64,000 nt of DNA from Desulfuromonadaceae bacterium (GCA_028688955.1 JAQTXD010000009.1:1-64000), one strand, 5' to 3'; positions 1 through 6,726 are shown, numbered from the stretch's first letter. Program-made: numbers and translations. Notes: a model not told the origin generated them from the sequence alone.

Positions 1-139
1 TGATTCTTGCGAGTGCCCTGTACCTGAAAAGTGATCACTGCGTTTCATCAAGTCCGGGTAAATCAAAGGGAGAGTATGTCTCAATCCCCCATGGGTTTCT
101 TTGGCCGTGTTTTGATTTAATGGATAATGTCCCCTGAAT
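1..139. other. left-edge non-coding stretch
   Basis: No gene is supported here. A GGGAG ribosome-site-like motif near 70 precedes an ATG at 76 that opens a frame of only 14 codons, closing with TAA just before a repeat at 128-140. This could be the 5' remnant of a gene cut by the repeat, but the peptide is too short to assign. Confidence 0.35.
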
Positions 140-140
140 T
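128..140. repeat. REP-like repeat, variant of TGTCCCCGGAATT
   Basis: TGTCCCCTGAATT, one mismatch from the 13-mer found at 1056, 3655 (one mismatch), 5473 and 33825 and, inverted, around 6727-6838. It abuts the stop codon of the MerR gene. Confidence 0.6.
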
Positions 141-679
141 CATCCCCGTTTCCAGGCTCCCTCGGCTGACATCCGCTGGATCATCCGGGCCTCCTGTTCC
201 GAAATGCCCAGTGACAGCAGGAAGGCGTGATGCGCCTCGGGTACGCGCCGTTCAAACTCGATGTGCAGTTGGCGCATGGCGTCGTCGTCCATCCCGGCCG
301 CCCGCAGCAGTTCCACGAACATTTCCTTGTCCACAGCACCTATCGGGCCGCCCTGCCCCTGTAGCCGGAGCATCCCGGCCAACAGGCGCTGCTTGGTCCG
401 GAGCGCCTCGATCTCCCCACCAATCTCATCCAGACGCCGCCGCAAGACCGTAGTCGAATCGTCCCCGGCGGCGGCCAGAATCGACTTGATCCCGTCGATA
501 TCCACACCGGCCCGGCGCAGGGAGCAGATCGACTCCAACCGCTCCCGGTCCAAGGCAGAGTAATGGCGATAGCCGGCCTCGCTCCGTCCCGATGGTGAGA
601 GCAGGCCGATCCGGTCATAATAGAGCAGCGTGCTGCGTGACAGGCCGAACTGCCGGGCCAGTTGTGATATACGGTACAT
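140..679 (-). CDS. MerR family transcriptional regulator
   Basis: A 179-residue DNA-binding regulator. The N-terminal winged helix (about residues 1-70) has the MerR signature, starting MYRISQLARQFGLSRSTLLY and followed by the usual YDRIGLL and YRHYS elements. A coiled-coil-like helix (75-105) should mediate dimerisation. Residues 122-172 form an effector-like domain that matches the small protein encoded just upstream (731-916), including the shared FER and SLG/WLG blocks. No metal-binding cysteine cluster of the MerR/CueR type is visible, so a metal ligand is unlikely. The ATG follows a GGGAGG site by a few bases. Both genes read leftward 51 bp apart and are probably co-transcribed. The stop codon lies on the edge of a REP-like repeat, so the last residues may have been altered. 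Confidence 0.85.
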   Translation of the reverse strand: MYRISQLARQFGLSRSTLLYYDRIGLLSPSGRSEAGYRHYSALDRERLESICSLRRAGVDIDGIKSILAAAGDDSTTVLRRRLDEIGGEIEALRTKQRLLAGMLRLQGQGGPIGAVDKEMFVELLRAAGMDDDAMRQLHIEFERRVPEAHHAFLLSLGISEQEARMIQRMSAEGAWKRG

Positions 680-730
680 ACCGCCTCCCGTAAAAAGTGC
701 CCCCGGTGCGCAGCCGGGGGCAAGGTCGTA

Positions 731-916
731 TCAGGCAGATGTCTTTCTCATTTCGGCAATCCGTTCCGCCGGCAACCCCAGCCACTCCAGAAAACTCTGG
801 TGTCCGGCCGGGTTCTCCCGCTCGAACAGGCGGTGCCACTGCTGCATTGCCGCCTGATCCAGACCGATGGCCTTGAACCGGGCGACCCATTCCTCCACGC
901 TTACCTGTGCACTCAT
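731..916 (-). CDS. small protein homologous to the MerR C-terminal domain
   Basis: A 61-residue protein with a strong AAGGAG ribosome site before its ATG. Residues 11-61 align without gaps to residues 122-172 of the downstream MerR regulator with about 19 identities in some 50 positions, including the FER, HxxF and LG motifs. It is therefore a free-standing copy of the regulator's effector domain, with no DNA-binding part. It lies upstream of merR in the same direction. It may bind the same ligand or form mixed oligomers with the regulator; that role is inference. No enzymatic motif is seen. Confidence 0.7.
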   Translation of the reverse strand: MSAQVSVEEWVARFKAIGLDQAAMQQWHRLFERENPAGHQSFLEWLGLPAERIAEMRKTSA

Positions 917-950
917 TGTCGTTCTCCTTTGCTGATATGAAATGTGTATA

Positions 951-962
951 TCATGGCCATGA
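951..962. promoter_or_regulatory. 12-bp perfect palindrome upstream of the merR pair
   Basis: TCATGGCCATGA is a perfect palindrome about 35 bp upstream of the small-protein start. On the minus strand it is followed directly by TATACA, a plausible -10 hexamer. MerR proteins bind palindromes between -35 and -10 elements, so this is a candidate autoregulatory operator. No good -35 hexamer was found at the typical 19-bp spacing. Confidence 0.4.
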
Positions 963-1012
963 CAAGCACAACGCTAAACTGTGAAGCAGTAGTCGGGTCA
1001 ACAGTTTTTCTC

Positions 1013-1038
1013 AAAAAAAAGGCGGCCAAGTGGCCGCC
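1013..1038 (-). terminator. intrinsic terminator downstream of the HxlR gene
   Basis: On the minus strand a 7-bp GC-only stem (GGCGGCC/GGCCGCC, 4-nt loop) is followed by eight T residues (the A run at 1013-1020). It ends leftward transcription from the HxlR gene at 1152. Confidence 0.7.
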
Positions 1039-1055
1039 ATTAAATATTTATATAC

Positions 1056-1068
1056 TGTCCCCGGAATT
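1056..1068. repeat. REP-like repeat TGTCCCCGGAATT
   Basis: Exact copy of the 13-mer family. It lies about 17 bp from a GGCGGCC hairpin across an AT-rich linker. The same hairpin, AT-rich linker, 13-mer order recurs at 5427-5485 and in part near 3631-3667. Confidence 0.65.
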
Positions 1069-1151
1069 ACGGCCGGGCGGCGTGCAACCGGCTGGTTGGG
1101 AATCGTATTTTCAGGTCATTCCACTTTGTAAGTACTGACCCACCGGTCTGT

Positions 1152-1502
1152 TCACTGTTCATTAGTGCAACTGAGGGTGACACCTTCAGTCTTCTGTAGA
1201 TAATCCTGACCCCACTGGCACATCAATTCCAGTATCGGAACAACTTTTCGTCCCTCATCGGTCAAGGAGTATTCCACGCGCGGCGGGACCTCGGCGTATA
1301 TTTGCCGGTGGACAAGTCCGTTCGCTTCAAGTTCGCGCAGTTGCTGTGTCAGCATCTTCTGTGTAACTGTCCTCAGCCGTCGCTGCAACTGAGCGAAGCG
1401 AAGGGTTTTAAGTCGCAGATGCCAGAGCACCAGCCCCTTCCATTTGCCTCCCATGACCGCCAGGGTAACTTCAACACCACAACGAACGTCCGAATTATCC
1501 AT
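1152..1502 (-). CDS. HxlR family transcriptional regulator
   Basis: A 116-residue winged-helix repressor of the HxlR/YodB family. The family core is visible: CGVEVTLAVMGGKWKGLVLW at the N-terminus, then RFAQLQRRL, the recognition-helix region KMLTQQLRELEANGLV, and the wing VPPRVEYSLTDEGR. Cys8 sits at the position of the redox-sensing Cys of YodB/HypR-type members, which suggests sensing of quinones or electrophiles. It is divergent from a quinone-oxidoreductase-like gene at 1636, the classic arrangement for a regulator and its target. Length is typical of the family. Confidence 0.88.
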   Translation of the reverse strand: MDNSDVRCGVEVTLAVMGGKWKGLVLWHLRLKTLRFAQLQRRLRTVTQKMLTQQLRELEANGLVHRQIYAEVPPRVEYSLTDEGRKVVPILELMCQWGQDYLQKTEGVTLSCTNEQ

Positions 1503-1525
1503 AACAAACCTCTTTAATTACAACA

Positions 1526-1545
1526 TAGTATCTAATTGGTTACTA
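1526..1545. promoter_or_regulatory. candidate HxlR operator
   Basis: An inverted repeat TAGTA-N10-TACTA lies in the 133-bp divergent intergenic region, 24 bp from the HxlR start. It could control both genes. Assigned from position and symmetry only. Confidence 0.35.
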
Positions 1546-1635
1546 CATTACTTATTTGTCGGTACTTGCATCTAAGACCATAATTATCTATGTTGAAAAA
1601 ATCAATCTAATAAACACGATGAGGGGGAAGAAAAC

Positions 1636-2631
1636 ATGTCCGGAACATTTAAGGCTTTACTGGTCGAACAGCCCGAGAAGAAGGTTTTTACGCGCTCCAT
1701 TGTCGAGCGGCATATTGAAGACCTGCCTCCAGGCGAACTACTGGTACAGGTCCGCTATTCGTCGCTTAATTTTAAGGATGCTCTTTCTGCAGTGGGTAAT
1801 CCCGGCGTAACCCGCAATTATCCTCACACACCAGGTATCGATGCTGCCGGTGAAGTGCTCAGCTGCAGTGATGGCAGTTTCGTTCCCGGTGATCAGGTCA
1901 TTGTCACGAGCTATGATCTCGGCATGGAGACCGACGGGGGCTTCGGGCAGGTAATCCGGGTTCCCAGCCGTTGGGCATTGAAGCTTCCGGCGGGTCTCAG
2001 TCTTGCTGAAAGCATGATGCTGGGAACTGCCGGATTGACCGCGGCCCTTTCGGTCTATGAACTTGAGCAGGGTGGTGTAAAGCCGGATGACGGCCCGATA
2101 CTGGTGACCGGCGCAACGGGTGGTGTCGGCAGCCTTGCCGTTGCAATTCTTGCAAAAGCCGGCTACCAGGTGACCGCAGCCACGGGAAAACTGGAGGAAG
2201 CAGGCTATTTGAAATCAATCGGTGCAACTGATGTGATTGAGCGCAGTGACGTTACAAAGGGGAGCGAGCGGCCAATGATGAAGCCGGTCTGGGCCGGGGT
2301 CGTCGACTGTGTCGGTGGTGAGATTCTTGCGGCTGCAATCAAGTCGACCAGACCCGGAGGTGTTGTCACCTGCTGTGGATTAGTCGGTTCCAATGATTTA
2401 TTGCTGAATGTTTTTCCTTTTATTCTCAGAGGAGTACGACTGATCGGGATAGATTCCGCCGAATGTCTGATGATTCACCGCACTGAAACCTGGCATAATC
2501 TGGCATCGAAGTGGAAACTCTCTTCTCTTGAGTCGATGGTCGAAGAGGTTGGCCTTGAAGGCCTCGAAGAGAAAATTCAGTCGATGTTGAAGGGAGGACT
2601 CAAAAGACGGATACTGGTGCGGTTGTCCTGA
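1636..2631 (+). CDS. YhdH/AcuI family NADPH-dependent quinone (acryloyl-CoA) reductase
   Basis: A 331-residue medium-chain dehydrogenase/reductase without the zinc sites of alcohol dehydrogenases. The YhdH/YhfP signature YSSLNFKDALSA is near residue 45 and the Rossmann motif VTGATGGVGSLA near 157. Family members reduce quinones or acryloyl-CoA with NADPH in the cytoplasm; the exact substrate cannot be read from the sequence. The start is supported by a GAGGGGGAAG site 6-8 bases upstream. The divergent HxlR regulator suggests induction by electrophilic or quinone stress. Full length for the family. Downstream, 30 bp after the stop, begins the broken copy of the MNT-HEPN duplication. Confidence 0.87.
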   Translation: MSGTFKALLVEQPEKKVFTRSIVERHIEDLPPGELLVQVRYSSLNFKDALSAVGNPGVTRNYPHTPGIDAAGEVLSCSDGSFVPGDQVIVTSYDLGMETDGGFGQVIRVPSRWALKLPAGLSLAESMMLGTAGLTAALSVYELEQGGVKPDDGPILVTGATGGVGSLAVAILAKAGYQVTAATGKLEEAGYLKSIGATDVIERSDVTKGSERPMMKPVWAGVVDCVGGEILAAAIKSTRPGGVVTCCGLVGSNDLLLNVFPFILRGVRLIGIDSAECLMIHRTETWHNLASKWKLSSLESMVEEVGLEGLEEKIQSMLKGGLKRRILVRLS

Positions 2632-2660
2632 TTCATTTTCAATTATTTTTGCGACCAACG

Positions 2661-2745
2661 AGGTCATACCCTGAACATACGTCTGGATGACGGAGCCGGA
2701 TTCCAGGATATCCTGACAATAAATGAGTTGCGGACGCTCAGACAT
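2661..2745 (-). pseudogene. truncated HEPN (HepT-like) toxin, N-terminal fragment
   Basis: The first 28 codons (from the ATG at 2745) match the intact HEPN gene at 6835-7179, reading SERPQLIYCQDILESGS and onwards. At 2661 homology stops and the frame runs on through unrelated sequence antisense to the acuI-like gene until 2398. The RX4H catalytic motif of HEPN RNases is absent, so this copy should be inactive. Confidence 0.85.
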
Positions 2746-3037
2746 GGATGATTTCCTTGGCAACCATCCCCCTCGCTAACGGTTTTAAGGTACTTTCTAT
2801 CCCCAGATCGACAGTCTTGCCGAACTGCTGTTCAAGATAGCGCCTGATACCGAAAAAGTTACTCAGTGATTTTTTTTCAGGCCTCAGCTCAATGGCTATA
2901 TCAATATCTGAATCTTCACGAGCCTCTCCCCGGGCATAACTGCCGAAAAGGCCGACGCTCACCACGCCGAAACGCTGCGCCATTTCATCCTTATGCGTCT
3001 GCAAGGACATGATGATTTCGTTTTTATTATTGACCAT
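2738..3037 (-). CDS. MNT-type nucleotidyltransferase antitoxin, MntA-like (copy 1, orphan)
   Basis: A 99-residue minimal nucleotidyltransferase with the motif GLFGSYARGEAREDSDIDIA (about residues 31-50), in which GS and the DxD carboxylates are intact. In MNT-HEPN modules this protein neutralises the HEPN RNase by transferring AMP to a tyrosine near its active site. Here the partner toxin gene is truncated (2661-2745), leaving an antitoxin without a local target. It could still act on the intact HepT at 6835-7179, since both MNT copies differ by only a few residues. The gene overlaps the HEPN remnant by 8 bp, as in the intact copy. Confidence 0.85.
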   Translation of the reverse strand: MVNNKNEIIMSLQTHKDEMAQRFGVVSVGLFGSYARGEAREDSDIDIAIELRPEKKSLSNFFGIRRYLEQQFGKTVDLGIESTLKPLARGMVAKEIIHV

Positions 3038-3127
3038 ACCGCCGCTCCTTAATCCAGATTAACGGGAGAATACGTTTGCACCTCTGAAAATGCAAGAAGG
3101 GCGACCAACCGGCCGCCCATCTTCAAT

Positions 3128-3200
3128 CCTACTTCTAAATAAATGGGAAGTGTCCCTAATTTGACCTACTTCTAAATAAATGGGAAGTGTCCCTAATTTG
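3128..3200. repeat. tandem 36-bp repeat with core AATGGGAAGTGTCCCTAATT
   Basis: Two head-to-tail copies (3128-3163 and 3165-3200) of a unit beginning CCTACTTC. The core recurs at 5690-5717 and 5731-5758. The second copy ends exactly where the MBL-hydrolase fragment begins. The CCTACTTC prefix equals the dapL end carried in by the 475-bp duplication, so the tandem arose after that event. Confidence 0.85.
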
Positions 3201-3383
3201 TCCCCGGCCAATCGCTTCAAGGTAGGAGAAGATCACCTGTTCGGCTCCGGCCACGCCGCTGTCGATCAAAGTAACCTGCTCGCCGCAGATCAGGTAGACG
3301 TAGACAAAGCGTTCGATGTTGCCGAGGGGTGTGGGAACGCTAAAGGGGATTTTCACTGCGTGGATGTGACGGCTGATCTGCAT
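3201..3383 (-). pseudogene. truncated MBL-fold metallo-hydrolase, N-terminal fragment
   Basis: From an ATG at 3383 with a GGAGG site seven bases upstream, about 60 codons read like the first strands of a metallo-beta-lactamase-fold protein (IPFSVPTPLGNIERFVYVYL, then LIDSGVAGAE). The HxHxDH zinc motif, which follows this part in intact members, is missing. The frame runs into the REP-like tandem at 3200 and stops at 3156. Truncation by the repeat is the simplest reading. Function is lost. Confidence 0.7.
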
Positions 3384-3421
3384 CTGTGTACCTCCGAGGG
3401 TAAATGTTGCCGCGCAAACAA

Positions 3422-3450
3422 CAAAGGCCGTAGGAAAAATCCCGCGGCCT
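3422..3450 (-). terminator. second leader hairpin
   Basis: Minus-strand stem AGGCCG/CGGCCT followed by TTTG. It lies between a stronger hairpin (3461-3489) and the MBL fragment. It may be a terminator or an alternative leader structure. Confidence 0.4.
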
Positions 3451-3460
3451 CGTGATACAT

Positions 3461-3489
3461 AAAAGAGCGCGGGCTTTTGGCCCACGCTC
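3461..3489 (-). terminator. attenuator-like terminator after a short leader ORF
   Basis: Minus-strand stem of ten positions (one mismatch; GAGCG then GGGC paired with GCCC then CGCTC) with a 5-nt loop, followed by TTTT. It begins 24 bp after the stop of a 16-codon leader ORF, the spacing expected of a transcription attenuator. Confidence 0.6.
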
Positions 3490-3512
3490 CGGTTAATGGC
3501 AGCGCAGAGCCG

Positions 3513-3563
3513 TCACAAGGTGACGACTGCGACGACGTTGATTGTTTGGGGCAGTGTATTCAT
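3513..3563 (-). CDS. putative leader peptide (Val-rich)
   Basis: A 16-codon frame, MNTLPQTINVVAVVTL, ending in TGA. A second in-frame ATG two codons upstream (3569) is possible, with AGGTGA further upstream. It holds a V-V-x-V-V run, and a small hairpin (GTCAC/GTGAC) overlaps its stop. A strong terminator follows at 3461-3489. This is the layout of leader peptides that attenuate branched-chain amino-acid operons. The gene now downstream is a broken MBL hydrolase, so the leader may be stranded or unrelated to its present neighbour. Called from layout only. Confidence 0.4.
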   Translation of the reverse strand: MNTLPQTINVVAVVTL

Positions 3564-3654
3564 GATCATTTTGTAAAAGGTTTCACCTGTCTTGTCAATA
3601 TTGTAACGGTAACAGGCAAAGACTCCGTTTAGCCGCCTTTTGAAGTACATATGG

Positions 3655-3667
3655 CGTCCCCGGAATT
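3655..3667. repeat. REP-like repeat CGTCCCCGGAATT
   Basis: One mismatch from the 13-mer family. It sits 8 bp outside the left terminal repeat of the RAYT cassette and 3' of a GCCGCC half-hairpin. Confidence 0.55.
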
Positions 3668-3675
3668 CCCAATCT

Positions 3676-4680
3676 GGGGTCAGGCTTGACTTTCTGCTAT
3701 TCGTGCAAGCTCATCGCGAACAGCAGAGAGCTTTTTATAAAGTCCGGCGTCATCAGGTGCCATTGCTGCGACCCTGCGCGCCGACCGCCCTAATGGAGCA
3801 ATGTTCCGTTTCAGATATTCACCCAGGCTTGTCAGTGACAGTGTCGGCGATTCCAGCACCAACAGCGCGGCGACACCCCTGGCCTCGCTGCAATGCCGCA
3901 CTTTCCCGGGTGCTCTCAGCATCTCTTCCGAAATACCATACACCCTGCACACAGCGCCTGCCACATCGGTCAGCTCATACCTACGCACATGTATCTCGTC
4001 GGCCAGCGCCAACACCTCATCGGCAAAGGCCTCGTCACCAACGATCCGGCCTTCACATGTTCCGGAGTGAAATTCATTTCTCCGTTGCTCACCCATGCCG
4101 TCAGCAATGAATTGTTCGTACTGCTGTACGGCACGTCCTGCGTCACTTTCCAGAAAAGACAACACCCACTCTGTTGCAAGCCAGGGTATTGACTCCCTGC
4201 GGGCATATGCCCGGTGACTGCTCCACGTGTAGTCACCAGGAAGAGGTGTCATCCCCGCCCGGACAGGGTTCAGATGGATATAGCGCACCAGTTCCAGCAG
4301 GTAGGAATCAGCATCTATGAGCAGCGCCTTGTAACGCCCCTGGAATACATGGCCGGTACGGGATTGGCTGTAATTGATCCACTTCGTGTAACGCTGGGAG
4401 ATGTTTTGCATGATGCGGGAGAGCGGGATGGCGCCGATCTGTATGACCAGATGGATGTGGTTGGTCATCAGGCAGAAGGCGTGGATACGGCAGTCGAATT
4501 TTTCTACCGCTCGTTGCAGGAAGAGATACAGTCGCAACCGGTCGCGGTCATCGAAGAATATCGGGTGACCGGCGTTGCCGCGCAGGATGACATGATAGAC
4601 GGCGCCGGGATAATGGATGCGGGGTTTGCGTGCCATAGGGGGAATGTATCAGCAAATAGCAGCAAGTCAAGCCTGACCCC
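3676..4680 (-). mobile_element. RAYT (REP-associated Y1 transposase) cassette with terminal inverted repeats
   Basis: The transposase gene is bounded by inverted copies of one motif: GGGGTCAGGCTTGACTTTCT at the left (from 3676) and its complement AAGTCAAGCCTGACCCC at the right (4664-4680). The left copy also encodes the last residues and stop of the transposase. Further copies without the gene lie at 4774-4796, 5660-5679 and 5911-5930. RAYT proteins act on such REP-like palindromes as single-strand substrates. The unit differs from a classical IS in having no target duplication that I can see. Confidence 0.75.
3680..4636 (-). CDS. REP-associated tyrosine transposase (Y1_Tnp, IS200-like HUH)
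   Basis: A 318-residue HUH-type single-strand transposase. The N-terminal Y1 domain (about 1-130) begins MARKPRIHYPGAVYHVILRG and contains the metal-binding HUH pair in FCLMTNHIHLVIQ. The candidate catalytic tyrosine is in SQRYTKWINY or the later YIHLNPVRAG region. The C-terminal 130 residues, with a helix-turn-helix-like YGISEEMLRAPGK segment, match the RAYT subgroup rather than IS200 itself. The final codons (AESQA-stop) lie inside the terminal repeat. The gene looks intact. The recurrence of its 5' end at 5494 and 5760 indicates that the element or its end has been active here. Confidence 0.85.
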   Translation of the reverse strand: MARKPRIHYPGAVYHVILRGNAGHPIFFDDRDRLRLYLFLQRAVEKFDCRIHAFCLMTNHIHLVIQIGAIPLSRIMQNISQRYTKWINYSQSRTGHVFQGRYKALLIDADSYLLELVRYIHLNPVRAGMTPLPGDYTWSSHRAYARRESIPWLATEWVLSFLESDAGRAVQQYEQFIADGMGEQRRNEFHSGTCEGRIVGDEAFADEVLALADEIHVRRYELTDVAGAVCRVYGISEEMLRAPGKVRHCSEARGVAALLVLESPTLSLTSLGEYLKRNIAPLGRSARRVAAMAPDDAGLYKKLSAVRDELARIAESQA

Positions 4681-4773
4681 ATAGGTGTTCTCATAGGTGT
4701 TCCCCTGTATTTATGGATGTTTTATGATGATGCGCCCACATTTTGAGATTTTTTTGTGTTTCATAAAACGTCC

Positions 4774-4796
4774 AGGGTCAGGCTTGACTTTCTGCT
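4774..4796. repeat. RAYT-terminal repeat, solo copy
   Basis: A copy of the cassette's left-end motif, from AGGGTCAGGCTTGAC onwards. It ends one base before the stop codon of the RelE-like toxin gene. Confidence 0.7.
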
Positions 4797-4797
4797 T

Positions 4798-5073
4798 TTA
4801 CCGGTACACTTCGTCATGGCTGCCGATATCGAGGAGGGTGATCTCCTCTTCGGTTATTATGACGGTCAGGGTAATGCGGTAACTGTAGGTAAGTCTGACA
4901 GCATGGCAGCCGGATAGTTTGCCGGTAAGTTGATGAAGCCCTAAGGCCGGCTGAAACGGGTCCTTTTGTAGAGCCTCAAAGACCGCTACAAAACGTGGCT
5001 TCAGGTCAGGATGTTTTTTGAAGAATTTACGTGCCTGCCGGAGGAACTGCTCAGAGGTAGTTACGATGAACAC
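4798..5073 (-). CDS. RelE/ParE superfamily toxin
   Basis: A 91-residue protein with the RelE-like beta-sheet pattern: FLRQARKFFKKHPDLKPRF helix at the start, the central GKLSGCHAVRLTYSYRITLT strand pair, then LLDIGSHDEVYR at the end. The C-terminal GSHDEVYR resembles the YafQ/RelE-type active-site tail, with His and a terminal Tyr-Arg. It would cleave mRNA on the ribosome. It follows the Phd-like antitoxin gene by 2 bp, so translation is probably coupled. The stop codon is next to a RAYT-terminal repeat, but the protein seems full length. Confidence 0.8.
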   Translation of the reverse strand: MFIVTTSEQFLRQARKFFKKHPDLKPRFVAVFEALQKDPFQPALGLHQLTGKLSGCHAVRLTYSYRITLTVIITEEEITLLDIGSHDEVYR

Positions 5074-5075
5074 GC

Positions 5076-5345
5076 TTACTCTCCGCCCGCATCGAGCGCC
5101 TGTAGCAGCTCATCAGCAGCAGCAAATTTCCGAACCCGTCCCGCCTTCACATCCTCCAGTGATGCCTTCACCCGCGCCACGTACGCCTCCTCCGCCTCGG
5201 CCACCATTTCCTGGTAACGCTCCTCGGTCAGCACCACGTACTCGGGCCTGTTGTTACGGATGATATGCACGTCACCCTGTGCTATTAACCCGTCAACCGC
5301 CGCAATACCGCGTCGTTTGATCTCCTGTGCCGGGACAGTATTCAT
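5076..5345 (-). CDS. Phd/YefM family antitoxin
   Basis: An 89-residue antitoxin. The N-terminal Phd fold (about 1-60) shows VPAQEIKRRGIAAVDGLIA and VHIIRNNRPEYVVLTEERY, the usual DNA-binding and dimerisation portion. The charged C-terminal helix EAEEAYVARVKASLEDV and beyond would wrap the toxin. I chose the ATG at 5345 because AAGGAG lies eight bases upstream; an earlier in-frame ATG at 5369 would put the ribosome site inside the gene. First gene of a two-gene operon with the RelE-like toxin, presumably autoregulated. Confidence 0.82.
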   Translation of the reverse strand: MNTVPAQEIKRRGIAAVDGLIAQGDVHIIRNNRPEYVVLTEERYQEMVAEAEEAYVARVKASLEDVKAGRVRKFAAADELLQALDAGGE

Positions 5346-5472
5346 CTTAATACTCCTTACGATACTCAATTAAGTACTAAATAGTGTGCCACAGGCGGGA
5401 GTTGGCGGCAAGAAAATTATTTGCTGAGACAGCAAAGGCAGCCAATCGGCCGCCTTATGAATTAATGTATGG

Positions 5473-5485
5473 TGTCCCCGGAATT
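5473..5485. repeat. REP-like repeat TGTCCCCGGAATT
   Basis: Exact 13-mer, 28 bp from a GGCAGCC/GGCCGCC hairpin at 5427-5445. The 186-bp RAYT 5'-end copy starts 9 bp later. Confidence 0.65.
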
Positions 5486-5493
5486 CGGACGAC

Positions 5494-5679
5494 CGAATTT
5501 TTCTACCGCCCGTTACAGAAAGAGATACAGTCGCAATCGGTCGCGGTCATCGAAGAATATCGGGTGACCGGCGTTGCCGCGCAGGATGACATGATAGACG
5601 GCGCCGGGATAATGGATGCGGGGTTTGCGTGCCATGGGGAAAATGTATCAGCAAATAGCAGAAAGTCAAGCCTGACCCT
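5494..5679 (-). pseudogene. RAYT 5'-end fragment, copy 2
   Basis: Colinear with 4495-4680 over 186 bp with no indels. It holds the transposase start (start codon complement at 5635-5637), the first 47 or so codons and the terminal repeat. The HUH motif is missing, so it encodes nothing useful, but it retains a complete cassette end. Confidence 0.85.
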
Positions 5680-5689
5680 ATAGATGTCC

Positions 5690-5758
5690 TAAATAAATGG
5701 GAAGTGTCCCTAATTTGTCTAATTTGTCTCTAAATAAATGGGAAGTGTCCCTAATTTG
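5690..5758. repeat. two copies of the AATGGGAAGTGTCCCTAATT repeat
   Basis: Copies at 5690-5717 and 5731-5758, the same core as at 3128-3200. They separate the two RAYT 5'-end fragments; the second ends one base before fragment 3 begins. Confidence 0.85.
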
Positions 5759-5759
5759 T

Positions 5760-5930
5760 CTCGTTGTAGAAAGAGATATAGCCGCAGTCGGTCGCGGTCA
5801 TCGAAGAAGATCGGATGACCGGCGTTACCGCGCAGGATGACGTGATAGACTGCGCCGGGATAATGGATGCGGGATTTGCGTGCCATGAAGGAAATGTATC
5901 GGCAAATGGCAGAAAGTCAAGCCTGACCCC
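5760..5930 (-). pseudogene. RAYT 5'-end fragment, copy 3
   Basis: Colinear with 4510-4680 over 171 bp with no indels but more substitutions than copy 2, so it is older or from a different parent. It carries the start codon region and the terminal repeat at 5911-5930. Confidence 0.85.
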
Positions 5931-5959
5931 AAAGGTTTCCCCTGACCCCAAAGGTTTCC
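5922..5959. repeat. tandem 19-bp repeat CCTGACCCCAAAGGTTTCC
   Basis: Two perfect head-to-tail copies (5922-5940, 5941-5959) derived from the outer edge of the RAYT terminal repeat. The truncated phospholipase C frame stops one base later. Confidence 0.9.
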
Positions 5960-5960
5960 C

Positions 5961-6668
5961 CTAGGACGGGCCAATTCTCCATTCTGGATGATGATCGCCA
6001 TTGCCATCCAAATCGTTGCCTGGCGAGCCATCCTGGGAAGGGCCGTTACTCGGAAACCATGCCGTCTGCTGGTTAAGGTAATACATAAAATCATGCAGGT
6101 TGGAGTATGGCGGAATGCGATCACCCTTTCCCTGCCAGGAGTGATTCTGTTCAAGGTAATTTTCCATAAAATCACCAAGAATGTGGTCATCGTTATGGAC
6201 GTGAGCGGGACTCCCCATATCAGACAATAGATGGATTGTTGCCCCTAAAAACTCATATGCTTTGCTTTTATTCCCTTTGGTATATTCAGTAATGGCAAGA
6301 TTCCAGTACTCGTCAGCCTTCTCATAAGCTGTACTGAAACCTAATAATCCTTTGTTGCTATCTGCATCCCAGAAGTGAACAAGAGGCGCTAGGGCACTTT
6401 CAAAGCGCCATTGATTCAGCAAATTGTCCCAGTTATTATAATCAGCATCAACCGCCCAATTGGTTATCCTTTGATATGTTGTGGTTTCCAGGAAATCAGC
6501 ACCAATATCATATGTATCGTTCAACATCCCGATAGCCTGTTCAGCAATGTATCGGTGTGTTCCACCCTGAAAAGCATGACAGGGCTTCGCTAAAAAGAGT
6601 ATAAACAACAAGCCTGTGAACAATAACAGGCTGCCTTTTCTCAAAGGGATATAGGAATATTCGGGCAT
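5961..6668 (-). pseudogene. zinc-dependent phospholipase C-like secreted protein, C-terminally truncated
   Basis: A 235-codon frame with a Sec signal peptide (hydrophobic SLLLFTGLLFILFLA, cleavage after the CHA motif near residue 33). The mature part resembles the S1/P1 nuclease-phospholipase C zinc fold: GGTHRYIAEQAI near the N-terminus, NWAVDAD, LVHFWDAD, then HLLSDMGSPAHVHND and a later NLHDF. These supply most of the expected His/Asp zinc ligands. The frame ends with RIGPS-stop exactly where the tandem 19-bp repeat begins, so the C-terminal part seems to have been lost. Expression of a truncated, perhaps inactive, exported protein is possible. Confidence 0.7.
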
Positions 6669-6726
6669 GAATCACCTTTCAACCGGCAAGTATTGAACAT
6701 AACACTCGGGATTTACCGACTCACAC

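Larger units (their letters stand above)
2661..3135. repeat. 475-bp duplication, copy 1 (second copy at 7095-7569)
   Basis: This segment matches 7095-7569 colinearly with no indels and only scattered substitutions. It carries the first part of a HEPN gene, a whole MNT antitoxin gene, a GC-rich hairpin and the final bases CTACTTC of dapL. Because the dapL 3' end belongs at 7563, copy 2 is the original and this is the transplanted copy. Confidence 0.9.
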
